Assembly: GCF_040712315.1 (NCBI RefSeq)
Contig: NC_134017.1
Span: forward strand, 20,299,822-20,363,821
DNA from: Castanea sativa
Lineage: Eukaryota; Streptophyta; Magnoliopsida; Fagales; Fagaceae
Direction of reading: 5' to 3'
Length of the DNA stretch: 64,000 nt
Within the stretch, counting starts at the first letter, position 1. Each line of letters begins with the position of its first letter. Of this stretch, positions 10,997 through 22,675 are shown piece after piece. The notes under the pieces were generated by a model. The model saw only the letters and a program-made list of their open reading frames with translations. It searched no databases and was not told the DNA's origin. The position numbers and the translations under genes were made by a program.

Positions 10997-11842
10997 CCAA
11001 ATTTGGTTTGTCCATTGGTGAGTATTTGGGCAGCCCATTGGGCATTTAATGAACAACTCGTTGAGCACCAAATTTGCGCAATGACTGTTGGAGGTCTAGC
11101 CCATCAGATAGTCCACTAGTCTTCCTTGTGTTGATATATAAAACCCTTGTTTCAAATTTTCCATTTTGCTCATCTCCACAAAAATTTCAGCACATTTTTT
11201 TTTTTTTTTGGTTTAAAGGAAAGGCAAATAAGGGTGTTCTTGGTTCTTCTTGCTTGGGTGTGTCCAACTTAAAGAAATTGATACAGTCTAATCCTAGGTG
11301 GGTTTTCGGCCAAGAGAGCTATTTGCACCAAGTTCTACTCCGGGTGGCATCTTGGTTCTTCTTGCTTGGGTGTGTCTTAACTCAAAATTTTGGTTTTTCC
11401 ATTGGTGAGTATTTGAGCAGCCCGTTGGGCATTTAATGAACTACTCGTTGAGCACCAAGTCTACATAGTGACCATTGGAGGTCTAGCCTATTAGATAGCC
11501 CACTAGTCTTCCTTGTGTTGATATATAAAACCCTTGTTTCAAATTTTCCTTTCGGTTCGTCTCCACAGAAATTTCAAAACTTTTTTTTTTGGTTTTATGG
11601 AAAGGCAAATAAGGGTGTTCTTGGTTCTTCTTGCTTGGGTGTGTCCAACTTAAAGAAATTGCTACATTCTAATCTTGGGGGGTTGTTCAGCCAAGAGAGC
11701 TATTTGCATCGAGTTCTACTCCGGGTGGCATCTTGGTTCTTCTTACTTGGGTGTGAGTCCAACTTGAAGAAATTGCTATAGTCTAATCGTTGGGTTGTTC
11801 GGCCAAGAGAGCCATTTGTACCGAATTCTATTCTAAGTGGCA
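10997..11842. repeat. Tandem repeat, period ~387 bp with ~112-bp subrepeats
   Basis: Unit 1 (about 10997-11384) and unit 2 (11385-11770) share CCATTGGTGAGTATTTG, GAGGTCTAGCC, GATATATAAAACCCTTGTTT and AGGCAAATAAGGGTGTTC. A third partial copy (11734-11842) repeats the motif TTCTTCTT.CTTGGGTGTG ... CGGCCAAGAGAGC. The shared GATATATAAAACCC resembles a TATA region, so the block may derive from a retroelement LTR, but no ends were found. Confidence 0.75.
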
Positions 11843-12064
11843 CGAATCAACCTTTAAGGACAACGCAATTTGCACAATTCTGTAGTTTGTGAGATCTTTC
11901 TAACTTTATCTATTTCTTTTTGTCGTTGCTAATTTTTAGGATTTATATTGTTGAATCAGAACTTGTTTTTCACTTATATATATATATATATATATATATT
12001 CCAACAAACTCTACCAAGTAGAGCGCCTTGTGCTGTTGAATTTCACAACTTAAGCAAGAATTAT

Positions 12065-12069
12065 GATAG
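12065..12069. other. Target-site duplication, left copy (GATAG)
   Basis: GATAG immediately precedes the 5' LTR and is repeated immediately after the 3' LTR at 23377-23381. A 5-bp duplication is standard for LTR retrotransposon integration. Confidence 0.95.
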
Positions 12070-12774
12070 TGTGGGGAGTAAAAGGACCCAAGTGGGCATG
12101 TGGGCCTTTGGGCTCTAGCAAGGAGGGCCGATCTGTTCATAAGCTAGGGATTTGTTAGTACTGTGAATCGGCCCATATGCCGAGGGTCCGAGGATACAGC
12201 CGAGAGTGAGTTCCTCCTCGGACCGTTCCAAGAGAACTTGGAGATTCACTACAAAGGTCAAGGCAGAATTTTGGAAAGACTGTTGGTTAAAAGGGGGAGA
12301 CCCTGAACCTTCTAGATGCACTAGTGTTAAAGAAAATATCAAGAGCAAAGGCTGCCACCTCCGCATTAAAGACTCTGCATCTACCTCCCTGGCCACATTA
12401 ATGGGAAAGTGATCCCTGAACAGTAGGGCTGAAACTTCTAGTCACTGTCAAAAAAGCATCAGCGAAGGAAGTATTTAAGGGGGGTGAAGGCCAAAGAGTG
12501 AGGGGGGTCGGTAATTAAGAAAGAAATTAAGAATTGTAATCTTTAAGGAAGAAAGAGAAATAGTAAAGAAATAGTCATCGGCTCAAGTCCGAGGAGACCC
12601 ATTTGCAATTATCATTCATTATTTACAGGTGTTTGCATATAAAAGCCTGTTATCAAGTTCTCAGTACCTTGAATCTAGATTTCAAACCCACGCTCTACAA
12701 GTTTTCATTGTTTAAGGCTCATTGGACCTGAGCCCATAATCTTTTTTGGGTCCAGGTGCAATTGTGTACTTACA
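12070..12774 (+). repeat. 5' LTR (705 bp)
   Basis: Begins TGTGGGGAGTAAAAGG and ends GTGTACTTACA. Matches 22676-23376. A TATA-like TATAAAAG lies at 12638-12645 and a weaker GTATTTAAGG at about 12470; either could serve the element's promoter. Contains TCCGAGGA-type motifs that recur through the element. Confidence 0.95.
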
Positions 12775-12776
12775 AT

Positions 12777-12793
12777 TGGCGCCGTCTGTGGGA
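12777..12793 (+). promoter_or_regulatory. Primer-binding site
   Basis: TGGCGCCGTCTGTGGGA, two bases after the LTR end. TGGCGCC is the usual start of PBSs in Tat/Athila-type gypsy elements. Minus-strand DNA synthesis would begin here from a host tRNA; I do not assign the tRNA species. Confidence 0.85.
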
Positions 12794-12820
12794 ATCTAGT
12801 CTAAAAGGTGTTGGGATACT

Positions 12821-14102
12821 ATGGCAGGCCTAGGCTCACACCATGCAGAGTCTTAGGGATCACAACCGGAGGATCTTTTCGAACGTCTTGAACGTCGAAG
12901 GGATCGTGAGGGAAGTGTTCATACAGAATACCCTGGGGCTAGCCATACTCATGGTGGGGGTAACACCACCCACGAGGATGGTGCTAAAGCCATGCAGAAG
13001 GAGATTAATCGTTTGAAGAGAAAGCTACACCGCGCCAGACGTAGGTCTTCACCGTCCTCATCTAATCCTTCCTCAGAGGAGGTTCGGGGAGGTAGTTACA
13101 GCTCAAGGTCATGCTCACCTCCCAGCGCAATGTCCTCTTGTGAGGAGGACGACCAACCAGCTCGCAGACACAAGAAACTTCCTTCTAGGGACTTGGGGAA
13201 CGATGCTATGAGCCGGGCTTTGCACCAACTTTCCAAATCTCCATTCTCACGGAGGATTGAGAAGGGGAGGCTCCCCAGGAGGTTTACCCAGCCCACCTTC
13301 ACCATCTACAATGGCCGGACTGATCTAGTGGAGCACGTGAGTCACTTTAACCAGAGGATGGCGGTGCACTCTCACAACGAGACCCTGATGTGTAAAGTTT
13401 TCCCCTCTAACTTAGGACTTGTTGCTATGAGGTGGTTCAACGGTCTTAAATCGGGGTCTATAGGTTCGTTTGGGGAGCTTACTAGAGCATTCGCTTCGTG
13501 GTTCATTACGTGTAGCAGAGTACCTCGGCCGTTGGACTCGCTGTTATCCATGACCATGAGGGAAGGGGAGACGTTGAAAGCATACTCCGACCGGTACTGG
13601 GAGATGTTTAACGAGATAGATGGTGATTTTGATGAGGTGACGCTCAATACCTTTAAGGTAGGTCTTCCTACTGATCATGATTTGAGGAAGTCCTTGACCA
13701 AAAAGCCTCATGGATCGTTTTGATGAATACAAAAGGGTAGAGGAGGACCAGCAGCAAGGGAAGGGTAAGGAGAAGGTTATCCCGCAGGAGAGAAGGGATT
13801 TCAGGTTGGACAGATACCACAATAACAAGCCGAGGAGAGATTACAATAGTCAATCCGGCTCAGCTGCACCTCAGGCCGTGAACACTGTGTTCCGAGAATC
13901 AGTACACCAGTTATCGGAGAAAGTTCGTAAGGAGCCATTTTTCAGGTGGCCTAGTAAGATGGCAGGAGACCCCGCGAAAAGGAATCAGAACCTCTTTTGT
14001 CAGTACTATCAAGACGTGGGCCACACTACCGAGAATTGTCGGACCCTTTGGAACCACTTGGAGCAACTTGTCAGTGAAGGAAAACGGAAGCAGCACCTGT
14101 GT
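12821..14102 (+). pseudogene. gag: gag (capsid/nucleocapsid), stop and frameshift
   Basis: Capsid/nucleocapsid precursor. The ATG at 12821 opens a frame that hits TAG at 12854-12856 (after MAGLGSHHAES) and then reads on. It holds a basic serine-rich N-terminus (KRKLHRARRR), then the capsid core (RRFTQPTFTIYNGRTDLVEHV, FPSNLGLVAMRWFNGL, SFGELTRAFASWF). A frame change is needed near 13710, where the tail continues in another frame (MDRFDEYKRVEEDQQQ). A knuckle-like CQYYQDVGHTTENC lacks the second Cys, which is common in this lineage. One stop plus one frameshift, so it is not translatable as is. Confidence 0.9.
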
Positions 14103-14813
14103 CAACCTAGTGAGCAGGGCAGTCGATCCGGCTCAAACAATCAAAGGAATAATCCATCTCGGCCGGCATTGGGAACAATTAACGTTATCTTTGCTGCACC
14201 TGGCAGGACCGGCTTAGGTCCCACTAGGGTAATGGCGGTTTCCCATTCTCAGGCCGAGGAGGTGGGCTGTAGGCCGAAGAGGTCGAAGATGACTTTACCC
14301 GTCTTGGGATTTTCAGAGGAGGATAAAGTTGGTACCATTCAACCCCATGACGATGCTCTTGTGGTCACTCTCAAGATAGGGAATTATGATGTGAAGAGGG
14401 TGATGATTGATCAGGGCAGTGGTGCGGATATCATGTACCCTGATTTATTTAAGGGTTTAAGGTTGAAGCTGGAAGATCTTACTCCTTATGACTCGCCACT
14501 CATAAGCTTTGAAGGAAGTGCTGTTGTGCCGAAGGGACAGATCCATTTGCCCGTTCAAACCGGCTCAGAAACGGTTGAGGTGGATTTCATTGTGGTAGAT
14601 GCGTACTCCCCATATACAGCCATCCTCGCCAGACCATGGCTGCACGCTCTGGGAGCCGTCTCCTCTACCTTGCACGTTAAGGTTAAGTACCCCTCGGGGG
14701 AATATGTTGAAGAGATCCTCGGCAGCCAGTCGTTGGCCAGGCAATGCGTATCGGCTGCAGTGTTGCACCAGACGGAAGCCGAGTCTTCGGCTTTGATCAT
14801 CAAAGACTTATAA
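14103..14813 (+). pseudogene. Retrotransposon aspartic protease
   Basis: Same frame as the end of gag. Active-site region VMIDQGSGADIMYPDLF: Asp is followed by Gln-Gly rather than Thr/Ser-Gly, which I remember as normal for this lineage. The flap-side segment and the second hydrophobic-Gly-like element (AILARPWLHALGAV) follow. It would cut the Gag-Pol polyprotein. The frame closes with TAA at 14811-14813, directly before the RT part in the same frame. Confidence 0.85.
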
Positions 14814-16025
14814 CAATTAACGGCCCCTGATGCACCTGGAGTGGTGACAGGAGAGGAAACACATTGTAAGGAGTTAGAGAAGTTTTTGGTAGCCGATGAC
14901 CCAGAGAGGTTCTTCCAAGTCGGCATACGTTTGCCGCACCAGGAGAAGATGGAGTTGTTGGAATTTCTGAAAGACAATATTGATGTTTTCACGTGGGACC
15001 CTTATGAGGCTCCTGGCGTAGACTCGAGCTTCATTTGTCATCATTTAAACGTCAACCCTGCCATTGTTCCGAGAAGGTAGCCACCTCGGCATTCTTCCAA
15101 AGAACATTCCGAGGCTGTGAAGGAAGAGGTGCTCAAACTCAAGAGGGCAGGGGCTATTAAGGAAGTTTTCTACCCCAAGTGGTTGGCGCATATGGTTGTG
15201 GTTAAAAAGAAAAACGGAACGTGGAGAGTATGTGTGGACTTCACTAATTTGAACAAGGCCTACCCCAAGGATTCGTTCCCAATGCCGCGTATTGATCAAC
15301 TTGTGGATACCACTGTCGGACATCCTCGTATGAGTTTTTTGGATGCCTTCCAGGGTTACCATCAGATTCCATTGGCGTTGGAGGATTAAGAGAAGACTGC
15401 TTTCATTACTCCAACATGGAACTACCACTATAAGGTCATGCCGTTTGGGTTAAAGAATGCTGGGGCTACCTACCAAAGAACGATGACCAGAATGTTTGAA
15501 CAGCAACTAGGGAAGACTATCGAGGTATATGTGGATGATATGGTGGTGAAGAGTAAAACAATACCTTCACACGTGAGAGATCTGGTCGACACCTTCTAGG
15601 TGCTAAGAAAGTACAAGCTGCGCCTTAATGCCTCAAAGTGCTCTTTTGGCGTGGGGTCTGGAAAGTTCCTGGGGTATATGATTACTCACAGAGGCATAGA
15701 GGTAAACCCAGTGCAAGTCAAGGCTATTCAGGATTTGCAACCGCCTCGGAACCCGAAAGAAATCCAGAAATTGACCGCAATGATTGCCGCATTGAATAGG
15801 TTCATTTCTCGGTCAACTGACCGATGCCGTCCTTTCTTCCAATTGTTGAATAAGTGGAAAGGGTTTCAATGGACCGAGGACTGCGTGTTATCTTTCCAAC
15901 AGCTTAAGCAATATCTTTCTCGGCCACCCGTTTTGTCTCGCCCCGAGACGGACGAGGTCTTGTTTGCTTATCTGGTAGTGGCTGTCCACGCGATCAGCCT
16001 GGTCCTTGTAAATTTATTATGTTAG
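14814..16025 (+). pseudogene. pol: Reverse transcriptase, three in-frame stops
   Basis: Copies the element RNA into DNA. Seen in one frame: AHMVVVKKKNGTWRVCVDF, NKAYPKDSFPMPRID, FLDAFQGYHQIPLALED, KVMPFGLKNAGATYQRTM, and the catalytic YVDDMVVKS (about 15530). RT thumb and connection follow ([38 protein letters not shown]). The frame is interrupted by TAG (15078), TAA (15387) and TAG (15597). A small deletion and frame change follow at about 16000-16020, where YYVSKS continues in the RNase H frame. Confidence 0.92.
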
Positions 16026-18087
16026 TAAGTCTATCTGCTATCTGCTCTTGGAGAAAGCACTTCTGGCCATAGTTCATGCCACGCGTAAGCTCCTTCATTA
16101 TTTCCAGTCTCACACTGTAGTGGTTCTGACCCAGTTGCCTCTCAAGGCGGTGTTACGTAGAGCCGATTACTCTGGCAAGGTAGGAAAATGGGGAACCATT
16201 TTGGGAGCCTTTGACGTTAAGTACAGGCCTCGCACCTCGGTGAAGGGGCAGGTCCTCGCTGACTTTGTGGCAGAGTTTACCGAACCATTACTAGAAGAAA
16301 CTCTGAAAGAGGCGCGCATGGATGAAAAATCAGTTGGTGTGATCACAGCCGCAGTATCTCCGACTTGGAAAGTGTATGTCGATGGGGCAGCTAATCAGAG
16401 AGGGTCTGGTGTTGGACTTGTCCTAATGTCCCCTGAAGGGATTGTCTTCGAAAAATCTTTGAGATTGGCGTTCTCGGCTACTAATAATGAGGCCGAGTAT
16501 GAAGCAGTCTTGGTGGGCATGGAGATGGTACATAGGATGGGTGGAAAGGAAATCCAGATGTTCTCGGACTCTCAGTTAGTGGTCGGCCAAGTCACGGGGA
16601 CCATGGAGACTAGAGACCCAAGAATGCAGGAATATTTGGCCCAAGTCAAGCGTCAGCAAGTTGAATTTGACTCCTTCGTCTTAGCTCACATTTCTAGGAG
16701 TGGAAACACCTATGCAGACTCTTTGGCCACATTGGCAACGTCTTCGGCTCAGGATTTGCCCAGGATTATCCTCGTAGAGGATTTGCTAAAGCCAACTCTT
16801 ACCCCCGTCAATGCGGCTCGCATCCATCTAATAAGGCCTGGACCTAGTTGGATTGACCCGGTCATATCTTTTCTTAGGAACGATATCCTTCCTGAGGACA
16901 AGTATGAAGCAGATAAGATACGTCGAAAGGCGCCACGTTTCTGGTTGTCCGAGGACCAGAAACTGTACAAACGATCCTTCTTAGGACCGTACTTGTTGTG
17001 TGTGCACCCTGAATCAAAGGAAGCACTTCTGGAGGAACTGCATGAAGGGATTTGTGGAAGCCACACTGGGGGAAGGTCCTTAGCCCATAGAGCCCTGACT
17101 CAGGGTTATTGGTGGCCCAATATGCAGAGAGAGGCTCAGGACTATGCCAGAAAATGTGATTAATGCCAAAGGTTCGCCCCTAATATTCATCAACCTGGAG
17201 GGGTTCTTAACCCTCTCTCTAGTCCTTGGCCTTTTGCGCAGTGGGGATTGGACATAGTGGGGCCATTTCCAAGAGCTGCAGGAAACAAAAGATGGCTTCT
17301 CGTGGGGACAGACTATTTCACTAAATGGGTTGAGGCCGAGCCCTTAGCAAATATCAGAGACGTTGACTCCAAGAAGTTTGTTTGGAAGAACATCATCACT
17401 AGGTTCGGAATACCACATACGCTTATATTAGACAATGGCGTTCAATTTGACAGCAAGGCTTTTAGGAAGTATTGCGGTGATATGGACATCATAAATAGAT
17501 ACTCCACCCCAGCTTATCCTCAGGGAAATGGGCAAGCCGAGACTGTGAACAAGGTCATAGTCAGTGGGTTGAAGAAAAGGTTAGACGATGCGAAAGGCAG
17601 ATGGGTAGAAGAACTCCCACATGTCCTGTGGACGTATCGGACTACACCGCGCAGGTCCATGGGAGAAACACCATTCTCTATGACTTATGGAGCCGAGGCG
17701 GTGATACCTCTGGAATCTGGTTTTCCCACCCTGAAGACGAGTTCTTTTAGCCCAAAGAATAACGATAGACTCTTGGAGAAAGGTCTTAACTTACTTGAGG
17801 AACGACGCGAGGCAGCTATGGTCCAAATGACTTACTATCAACAGAAGCTTAAACGGGGATATGATGCCCACGTAAAGCTAAGGCCACTCGCACCTGGGGA
17901 TCTTATACTAAGAAAAGTTGTGGGCACTTCTAAGAACCCAGCTTGGGGTAAGCTAGGACCAAACTAGGAAGGCCCCTATCGCATTGTTTCAGTAGGAGGC
18001 ATAGGGTCGTATCGGCTAGCTGACCTAGATAAAAGAATTGTACCACGCCCATGGAATGTAAATAACCTTCGAAGGTATTATTATTAA
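16014..18087 (+). pseudogene. pol: Dual RNase H and integrase
   Basis: Continues pol in the +1 frame from YYVSKS. The end of the first RNase H/connection (EKALLAIVHATRKLLHYF, KWGTILGAFDVKYRPRT) is followed by a second, archaeal-type RNase H: VYVDGAANQRGSG, NNEAEYEAVLVGM, FSDSQLVVGQV, NTYADSLATLA (D-E-D-D all present). The integrase has an HHCC finger whose two Cys are split by a TAA at 17161 (KCD*CQRF), and a DDE core: WGLDIVGPFPRA, LILDNGVQFDS, NGQAETVNKVI. A TAG at 17965 interrupts GPN*EGPYRIV near the C-terminal chromatin/DNA-binding end. The frame ends with RRYYY and TAA at 18085-18087. Confidence 0.92.
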
Positions 18088-18142
18088 TAAAATATGCTTT
18101 TGTTTGTTCTCAGTTCAAAGTTATAAATACCTCAGGGGCTTG

Positions 18143-19207
18143 AAGTTACTATTCTTAAGAATCAAACAGAAACTTGGTTAAGTGTAGTCCTCGGACCACA
18201 AACCTGGTGGAAATTGATATCTTGTCATTTGTTAAACAGAACCTTAGTTATGCCGAGTCCTCGGACCTCCTACTTTGGGGAAATTAACATTTGAAGTCAC
18301 TATTCTTAAGAATCAAACAGAAACTTGGTTAAGTGTAGTCCTCGGACCACAAACCTGGTGGAAATTGATATCTTGTCATTTGTTAAACAGAACCTTAGTT
18401 ATGTTGGGTCCTCGGACCTCTTACTTTGGGGAAATTAACATTTGAAGTTACTATTCTTAAGAATCAAACAGAAACTTGGTTAAGTGTAGTCCTCGGACCA
18501 CAAACCTGGTGAAAATTGATATCTTGTCATTTTTTAAACAGAACCTTAGTTATGTCGGGTCCTCGGACCTCTTACTTTGGGAAAATTAACATTTGAAGTC
18601 ACTATTCTTAAGAATCAAACAGAAACTTGGTTAAGTGTAGTCCTCGGACCACAAACCTGGTGGAAATTGATATCTTGTCATTTGTTAAACAGAACCTTAG
18701 TTATGCCGGGTCCTCGGACCTCCTACTTTGGGGAAATTAACATTTGAAGTCACTATTCTTAAGAATCAAACAGAAACTTAGTTAAGTGTAGTCCTCGGAC
18801 CACAAACCTGGTTAAAATTGATATCTTGTCATTTGTTAAACAGAACCTTAGTTATGCCGGGTCCTCGGACCTCCTACTTTAGGGAAATTAACATTTGAAG
18901 TCACTATTCTTAAGAATCAAACAGCAAATTGGTTAAGTGTAGTTCTCGGACCACAAACCTGGTGGAAATTGATATTTTGTCATTTGTTAAACAGAACCTT
19001 AGTTATACCGGGTCCTCGGACCTCCTACTTTGGGGAAATTAACATTTGAAGTCACTATTCTTAAGAATCAAACAGAAACTTGGTTAAGTGTAGTCCTCGG
19101 ACCACAAACCTGGTAGAAATTGATATCTTGTCATTTGTTAAACAGAACCTTAGTTATGTCGGGTCCTCGAACCTCCTACTTTGGAGAAATTAATATTTGA
19201 AGTTACT
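18143..19207 (+). repeat. Tandem array, seven units of 151 bp
   Basis: ATTCTTAAGAATC recurs at 18151, 18302, 18453, 18604, 18755, 18906 and 19057, exactly 151 bp apart. An eighth, truncated start lies at 19208, with decayed sequence to about 19390. Each unit is itself a diverged dimer: one half carries TTAGTTATG(C/T)CGGGTCCTCGG and GGGGAAATTAACATTTG, the other GTGTAGTCCTCGGACCAC and GGTGGAAATTGATATC. It lies in the 3' untranslated region between integrase and the antisense gene. Confidence 0.97.
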
Positions 19208-19649
19208 ATTCTTAATATCTTGTCACTGTTCTTATTCTTATCACCCGTTTTGTGGAAATCAGTATCTTACCATTCATTAATTTGGATCTCATGTTCCACA
19301 TCTTTAAGTGTTAAACAAATTTTTGTAAGGAATGGTCTTCGGACCTTACATCCTACTGAAACCAATACGTCAGATTACAAAGGTTTAACCATCATGTGAG
19401 TTGTCTAACTACGACATTGTTTAATATCTAAACTAAGTTATGTGGCTGTTTTGAAGTCATAGTTGTTTGTATGGTGGAGTTAGACTTATTTATTCTATTT
19501 TCTCTTTAACTATTTGTTAGTGAAAACTTTCATGGCAAGCACAAAAAGAATAAAGTAAAACAAAGACAACATGAACGAAAGTTATATAAAAATGTTCTTC
19601 ATTAATTATATACAAAAAAGGGGAGTACAGAAAGTTCCTATACTAGGCC

Positions 19650-22165
19650 CTAAACGAGGGAAGGGAAGTCTTGGAGGGAGCTGCTGCCAGCCTCAGTGCT
19701 CTTCAGTTCCAGCTCAAAGGTGGACAAGGCTTGTTTCCCTTTGTCTGTTGAAGGAATGAGGGGCTTCACGTTTTGAATCTGCTCCTTCTCGGTACCACCA
19801 CACTCATCCTTCTCTTTATGGGAACCTTCAGGTTCTGTAGGATCAGGAACAAGTTCTTGCACCACAGGAGGAAGGGCAGGAGAGGCAGCAACAGGAGGGT
19901 CTTCAATTTCCTGTATGTCTAGGGGAAGCCAAATATTCTCGGGCTTTCTCAGCTCGGAAGCTTGAGGAACCCCTGCTGCATTCATGGCCTCTCCCCAGAC
20001 CTGCTGACAGTACTCTCAGCACAAGGCCGCAAAAGCTTTTGTCAGCTGTTCTTGCGTTCTAGTCACCCCCTCCTGATAGCTGGCCTTCTTTGCGGCCTCC
20101 AGTGCGTGCTTGTGGGCGCGAGCCTCCTCCTTCGCCCGCGTAAGCTCCTTTTCCAAGTCAGAGCGTGCCTGTTGGACTTGGGCGAGCTCGTCATCCTTTT
20201 GGCGGAGAAGCTTACGCTGCCCCTCCACTTGGCTCTCAATCGTCTTCAAGCTGGCTTCAGCACCATCCCTCTCTCTTTTTAGATCGGCCAGCCTTGATGT
20301 GATCTTCCCATTCTCTGCTAGGGCCTGGCTTAGGGACCTTTCTGCCTCTTGCCTTAGCTCTTGCTCCATCCCAGCGCGCTTCCGAGAATCCTCCACGAAC
20401 TTTTCGACCGCGAAAACTTCTTGGATGGACTGCAAAAATGTCAGGAGGTTAAAGATAGTAAAGTGGTTAGAATAAATATAAAGTACAAGTGCGAGGTGGA
20501 ACTTACTAGAGCTAAACCCCTTTTTAATGAAAGGAACAGCTGAGGCTGACCCATCTTCTCCAAGGTTTCCATGTCCTTGGGCAGCAGAAGAGGACGCTCC
20601 AACACCTCGGCCAGATGGTGGGCGTGGCCTTGTTGGACTGTCCTAATGCTGGAGTGGTAGGGAATTGGTGCGTCGTCCAGTCTCAAGTCAGAAGACCAGG
20701 TAGCTGGTGCTCGGCGCACCTCGACCACGTCTCTGATCTCCCCACTTTCAACTGAGCGGGCGCGCCCTTTGCCCTTGTCCAGCTTCTGCTGCTGGGCCGG
20801 CGGTGGCTGCTGTTTCAGCTTCTTTGGCTTCTCGCCACCAGCCCCCTCGACATCCACCTTTCTTTTTTTCTTAAGATCGTCGGTGGGAGGTTTGGGCTCG
20901 ACTGGAGGAGGGGGTGGTGGCAAGGCAGGGGGAACTGGGGACCCCCTCGTTCCCTTTTTGGCCACTCTCGCGCCTCTCGCGGTCATGAGGCCCTTAAGCT
21001 CGTCCATGTCTTCCTCAATGGAGCTGTCTTCTGGACATGCTATCACTAGGCCCTCGATCCCAGAGATCTCGGCAGGCTCCTTGTCCTCGTCGGAAAGAAC
21101 AACGAACGGGTTTCCACGAGGTCGTGGGGCGTCCTCGAGTTGAAATTGATCTATCTCCTCGTCCAATGTGTTCGAAGAAGACACCTGCTCCTCTGGGACG
21201 ATAGTTGCCTGAAAATGTGTAGCGAGAGGGATTGCAGCAATTGGTTGTGAGTACAGTATGGTGTGGGGGGCGTCGGGAAGGTCGTTGTCGGCCAGGAAAT
21301 GCGGTCTAGCTACGTGAATCCTCCTACGCCGCCGGTCACCGGTAATAATGGCGTTCTCTATCTCCTGGAAGTCCGAGGATATCGGATCGTAGCCTAGTAT
21401 CAGATGAGCCGCTCTAAGTTGTAAATCTTCGCTGACGAATACCTCGGAGCGTTGCACGCGGTTCAAATCTGCAACGTTGCAGTGGCTTAAGCGTGGGCGC
21501 ACGAGTTGCTTATCTGCAAAGAAAGACATCAAAATAAACAAACATGGTCAGATTCGTATAACAGGCAATAAGTTAAAGTTAGACGCTCAAGTAAATGTAA
21601 ATGCACATTTCTAGATGTTAAAGGGAGTTAGGGGGTGGGAAGTTAAATCCTAAGGTGTCGCACCTGGATCTCCCCACTCAACTGGGCAGTGGGGGCCGTC
21701 GTGCCAGTTGCCAGAGACGATGAGGTAGTCATCCTTCATGCCTTTATTGGATTTGGGCAGACAAGAGATTAACCTAACGACACTAGAACGGGATTTGATG
21801 TAATAACCTACCTTGGTAAGTTTATGGCACTCGTACATGAAAACAACGTCGTGCCAGGTAAGGTTGAGACCCATTTGCTCATTTAGAGCGTCGATGCTAC
21901 CTAAAACTCTAAAAACATTTGGAGCGCACTGATCGGGACACAACCGGTGGTTGCGGAGGTACTCCCTGGTTACGGGTTTCATTGGGAGGGTCATCCCACC
22001 TTCTACAAAGGCGACCATTGGGATGACGACCTCTCCGATTTTCCTAGAACCGGCCACGGCTTCCGCCGGGCAGTATTTTAAACCTACGTCGCTGGGAATA
22101 CGATACTTGGCTCTAAAACCTTCCATCCCAGCGGCGGTATCAACTAGACACTTAAACTTTCCCAT
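19650..22165 (-). CDS. Antisense spliced gene inside the retrotransposon (aORF)
   Basis: Three exons on the minus strand: 22165-21664, 21513-20507 and 20429-19650. Both introns (150 and 77 bp) have canonical ends (CCAG|GTGCGA...TTTGCAG; CTCTA|GTAAGT...TTTTTGCAG) and the phases match (1 and 0), giving 763 codons. Exon 1 encodes a conserved plant retroelement-associated segment (FRAKYRIPSDVGL, GGMTLPMKPVTREYL, LTWHDVVFMYECH, KSNKGMKDDYLIVSG). Exon 2 is acidic then proline- and lysine-rich (ALPPPPPPVEPKP, KKKRK, a possible nuclear signal). Exon 3 is a long coiled coil ending in a Pro/Glu-rich tail. One in-frame TGA sits at about 20016 (probably from CGA). Antisense extra ORFs are known in Tat elements such as Grande and Retand; the function is unknown. 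An intact reading frame over three exons apart from one stop suggests recent constraint. Confidence 0.85.
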
Positions 22166-22585
22166 CAGAAAGGAATGAAAGACTAAGTTCTAAGAGGGAG
22201 AACGGTTATAAGGGGAGCCGAGGACAAGGTCCGAGGAGAAAGGGTTAAGAAAAAAAAAAGGAATAAGAACTTACAAATTTCAAGTTGTGCGAATTTCCAC
22301 GGATTTCTGCAGACAAAAGGTGATTACTGATGTTTTGATGGGATTAGCCTCTGAAGAAATAAATGAAGGCGTAGGTTCCCGAAGTGTCACGACGTGCGGG
22401 AAGCGGCCTCGAAATTGTGTTTGTCCCGCCCAAATTTTCATGGAGTAACAAGGACCGTTAGATGCTCATCTCATCGTTGAACGTGGGGGATAAGGTGTAA
22501 CTTACGGTAATAAATGCGCGCGTTTTTGAAAATAAAACCGCCAAGTGGCATCCTCTGGAATGCGAAACGGTCTTCACACGCGCGG

Positions 22586-22595
22586 TTATTTATAG
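22586..22595 (-). promoter_or_regulatory. Candidate TATA box for the antisense gene
   Basis: The minus strand reads CTATAAATAA, the best TATA match upstream of exon 1, about 420 bp before its ATG. Between them, CTGCAG|AAATCC and AATTT|GTAAGTTC (about 22308-22275) could delimit a 5' UTR exon. The promoter role is inference. Confidence 0.5.
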
Positions 22596-22655
22596 AGCGT
22601 ATGGGGAAAGTTTTCGTTGGATCAAAACCCTATTTTTCTCCTCGGATGCTGAAAA

Positions 22656-22675
22656 ACAAAGTTTTGAGGGGCTAT
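22656..22675 (+). promoter_or_regulatory. Polypurine tract region
   Basis: GTTTTGAGGGGCTAT directly abuts the 3' LTR (TGTGGGG). The same string abuts the 3' LTR of the 29925-33213 element on the other strand, which supports a common role in plus-strand priming and a common lineage. Confidence 0.8.

Noticed and set aside
18143..19207. Regularly spaced repeats that could suggest a CRISPR array
   Set aside because: The whole 151-bp unit is repeated without unique spacers, and it lies in the 3' region of a plant retrotransposon.
20769..21143. Plus-strand Ser/Gly-rich frame opposite the antisense gene
   Set aside because: It overlaps exon 2 of the spliced gene on the other strand and reflects the Pro-rich coding there.
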